DNA from: QHXW01 sp035297145
GTDB taxonomy: Bacteria; Acidobacteriota; Terriglobia; Bryobacterales; Bryobacteraceae
DNA length: 31,631 bases
Direction: 5' to 3'
Assembly (NCBI GenBank): GCA_035297145.1
Contig: DATGZN010000029.1
Location: forward strand, 1 to 31,631
The first letter of the stretch is position 1. Each line of letters begins with the position of its first letter. The notes under the pieces are model-generated. The model saw only the letters and a list, made by a program, of their open reading frames with translations. It had not been told where the DNA came from and did no database searches. A program made the translations under genes and the position numbers. Shown piece by piece: positions 31,319-31,631 of the stretch.

Positions 31319-31631
31319 TTATCGGCTGCTTCGGGCTGAGTCCCGATTCAGTGCCCTTTCGAACCTTCCCGCGATCACTGGAGTTTTGAAGTCGCCGGTC
31401 AGAATTTCGCGATTCGTTGCGTCGCGGCCGTAGAGTTCCCTATTGGTTTCCTCATCCGGCCGAAGCGTCGCGCCTTCCAGCGAAATGCCAGCGAACAGCC
31501 CGCTCGAACGGGAATATGACAGCATTTCCGCCTTCATCATGGCGTCGGTCTGAGCGCTCACGTCGCGTCCAATCGGGCCCGCCGCCGCAGTTGCCTCTCC
31601 ACCGATCGTAAACTTATCGGATAAGAGGTGC
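31319..31631 (-). CDS. SYLF-domain (Ysc84-type) lipid-binding protein, C-terminal part
   Basis: The frame is open to the window edge, so the N-terminus is outside. The 103 visible codons read DKFTIGGEATAAAGPIGRDV, then SAQTDAMMKAEMLSYSRSSG, LFAGISLEGATLRPD and NRELYGRDATNREILTG. This is the C-terminal half of the SYLF domain, a phosphoinositide/lipid-binding fold first described in eukaryotes and widespread in bacterial periplasmic stress proteins. The GTG at 31561 is not the start, because family sequence continues before it without a break. It precedes the GlsB/YeaQ-type gene on the same strand, consistent with a membrane-stress role. Confidence 0.92.
   Translation of the reverse strand, partial: HLLSDKFTIGGEATAAAGPIGRDVSAQTDAMMKAEMLSYSRSSGLFAGISLEGATLRPDEETNRELYGRDATNREILTGDFKTPVIAGRFERALNRDSARSSR

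Noticed and set aside
31092..31433. Plus-strand frame of 113 codons
   Set aside because: Partly antisense to the SYLF-domain gene and without family features or ribosome binding site.
1..31631. CRISPR array, tRNA, rRNA or insertion sequence
   Set aside because: No regularly spaced repeats, no tRNA-like or rRNA segments and no transposase sequence were seen.

Overview
The window looks like the chromosome of an Acidobacteriota bacterium, probably a Solibacter/Bryobacter-type soil organism. The reasons are: two very large TonB-dependent receptors with N-terminal carboxypeptidase-regulatory-like domains, the remains of a PadR plus FtsX-type permease locus of the kind expanded in this phylum, a BlaI/M56 pair ending in a GWxTD domain, a PEP-CTERM protein, and many Tat- or Sec-exported sugar and amidohydrolase enzymes in GC-rich DNA. 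This taxonomic call is inference from gene content; no rRNA or tRNA gene is present.

Layout. 1-493: decayed PQQ-type beta-propeller gene. 554-4814: TonB receptor divergent from a DtxR/MntR-type metalloregulator, with an almost canonical DtxR iron box on the receptor promoter. 4850-6751: BlaI repressor and an M56 metallopeptidase receptor fused to a GWxTD domain, behind a promoter covered by a 32-bp dyad. 6763-9479: glycerophosphodiester phosphodiesterase (minus), then a Tat-exported sugar isomerase-like protein and an NHL-repeat protein (plus). 9476-10584: GNAT acetyltransferase and a Phd/VapC-type toxin-antitoxin pair. 10638-17202, all minus: LytTR response regulator, second TonB receptor, membrane-anchored FkbM methyltransferase, cytochrome c/PQQ dehydrogenase of the polyvinyl-alcohol-dehydrogenase type.

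17431-19581 is a scarred zone: a membrane-anchored protein weakly resembling DUF3299, a PadR regulator whose 3' end is joined to the second half of an FtsX-like permease, and a fragment of an ENPP-type phosphodiesterase. 19582-26818 is catabolic/exported: enolase-superfamily dehydratase, frameshifted PEP-CTERM protein, sugar isomerase/epimerase, ceramidase-domain protein, M28 peptidase and two adjacent amidohydrolases. 26957-27226 is an amputated Gfo/Idh/MocA oxidoreductase.

27720-31631 is a different kind of neighbourhood: two Crp/Fnr-family regulators interleaved with a DksA-like zinc-finger protein (probable 5' frameshift), a CxxC small protein, an Lmo0937-type mini membrane protein, a GlsB/YeaQ membrane protein and a SYLF-domain protein. 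It reads as a general or envelope stress island. The most informative signals are regulatory: three autoregulated-looking regulator loci (DtxR, BlaI, PadR) whose promoters and operators can be read directly, two with start codons so close to the -10 box that the mRNAs are probably leaderless. The main decay signals are the PadR/permease fusion, the PEP-CTERM frameshift, and the beta-propeller, ENPP and Gfo/Idh remnants.
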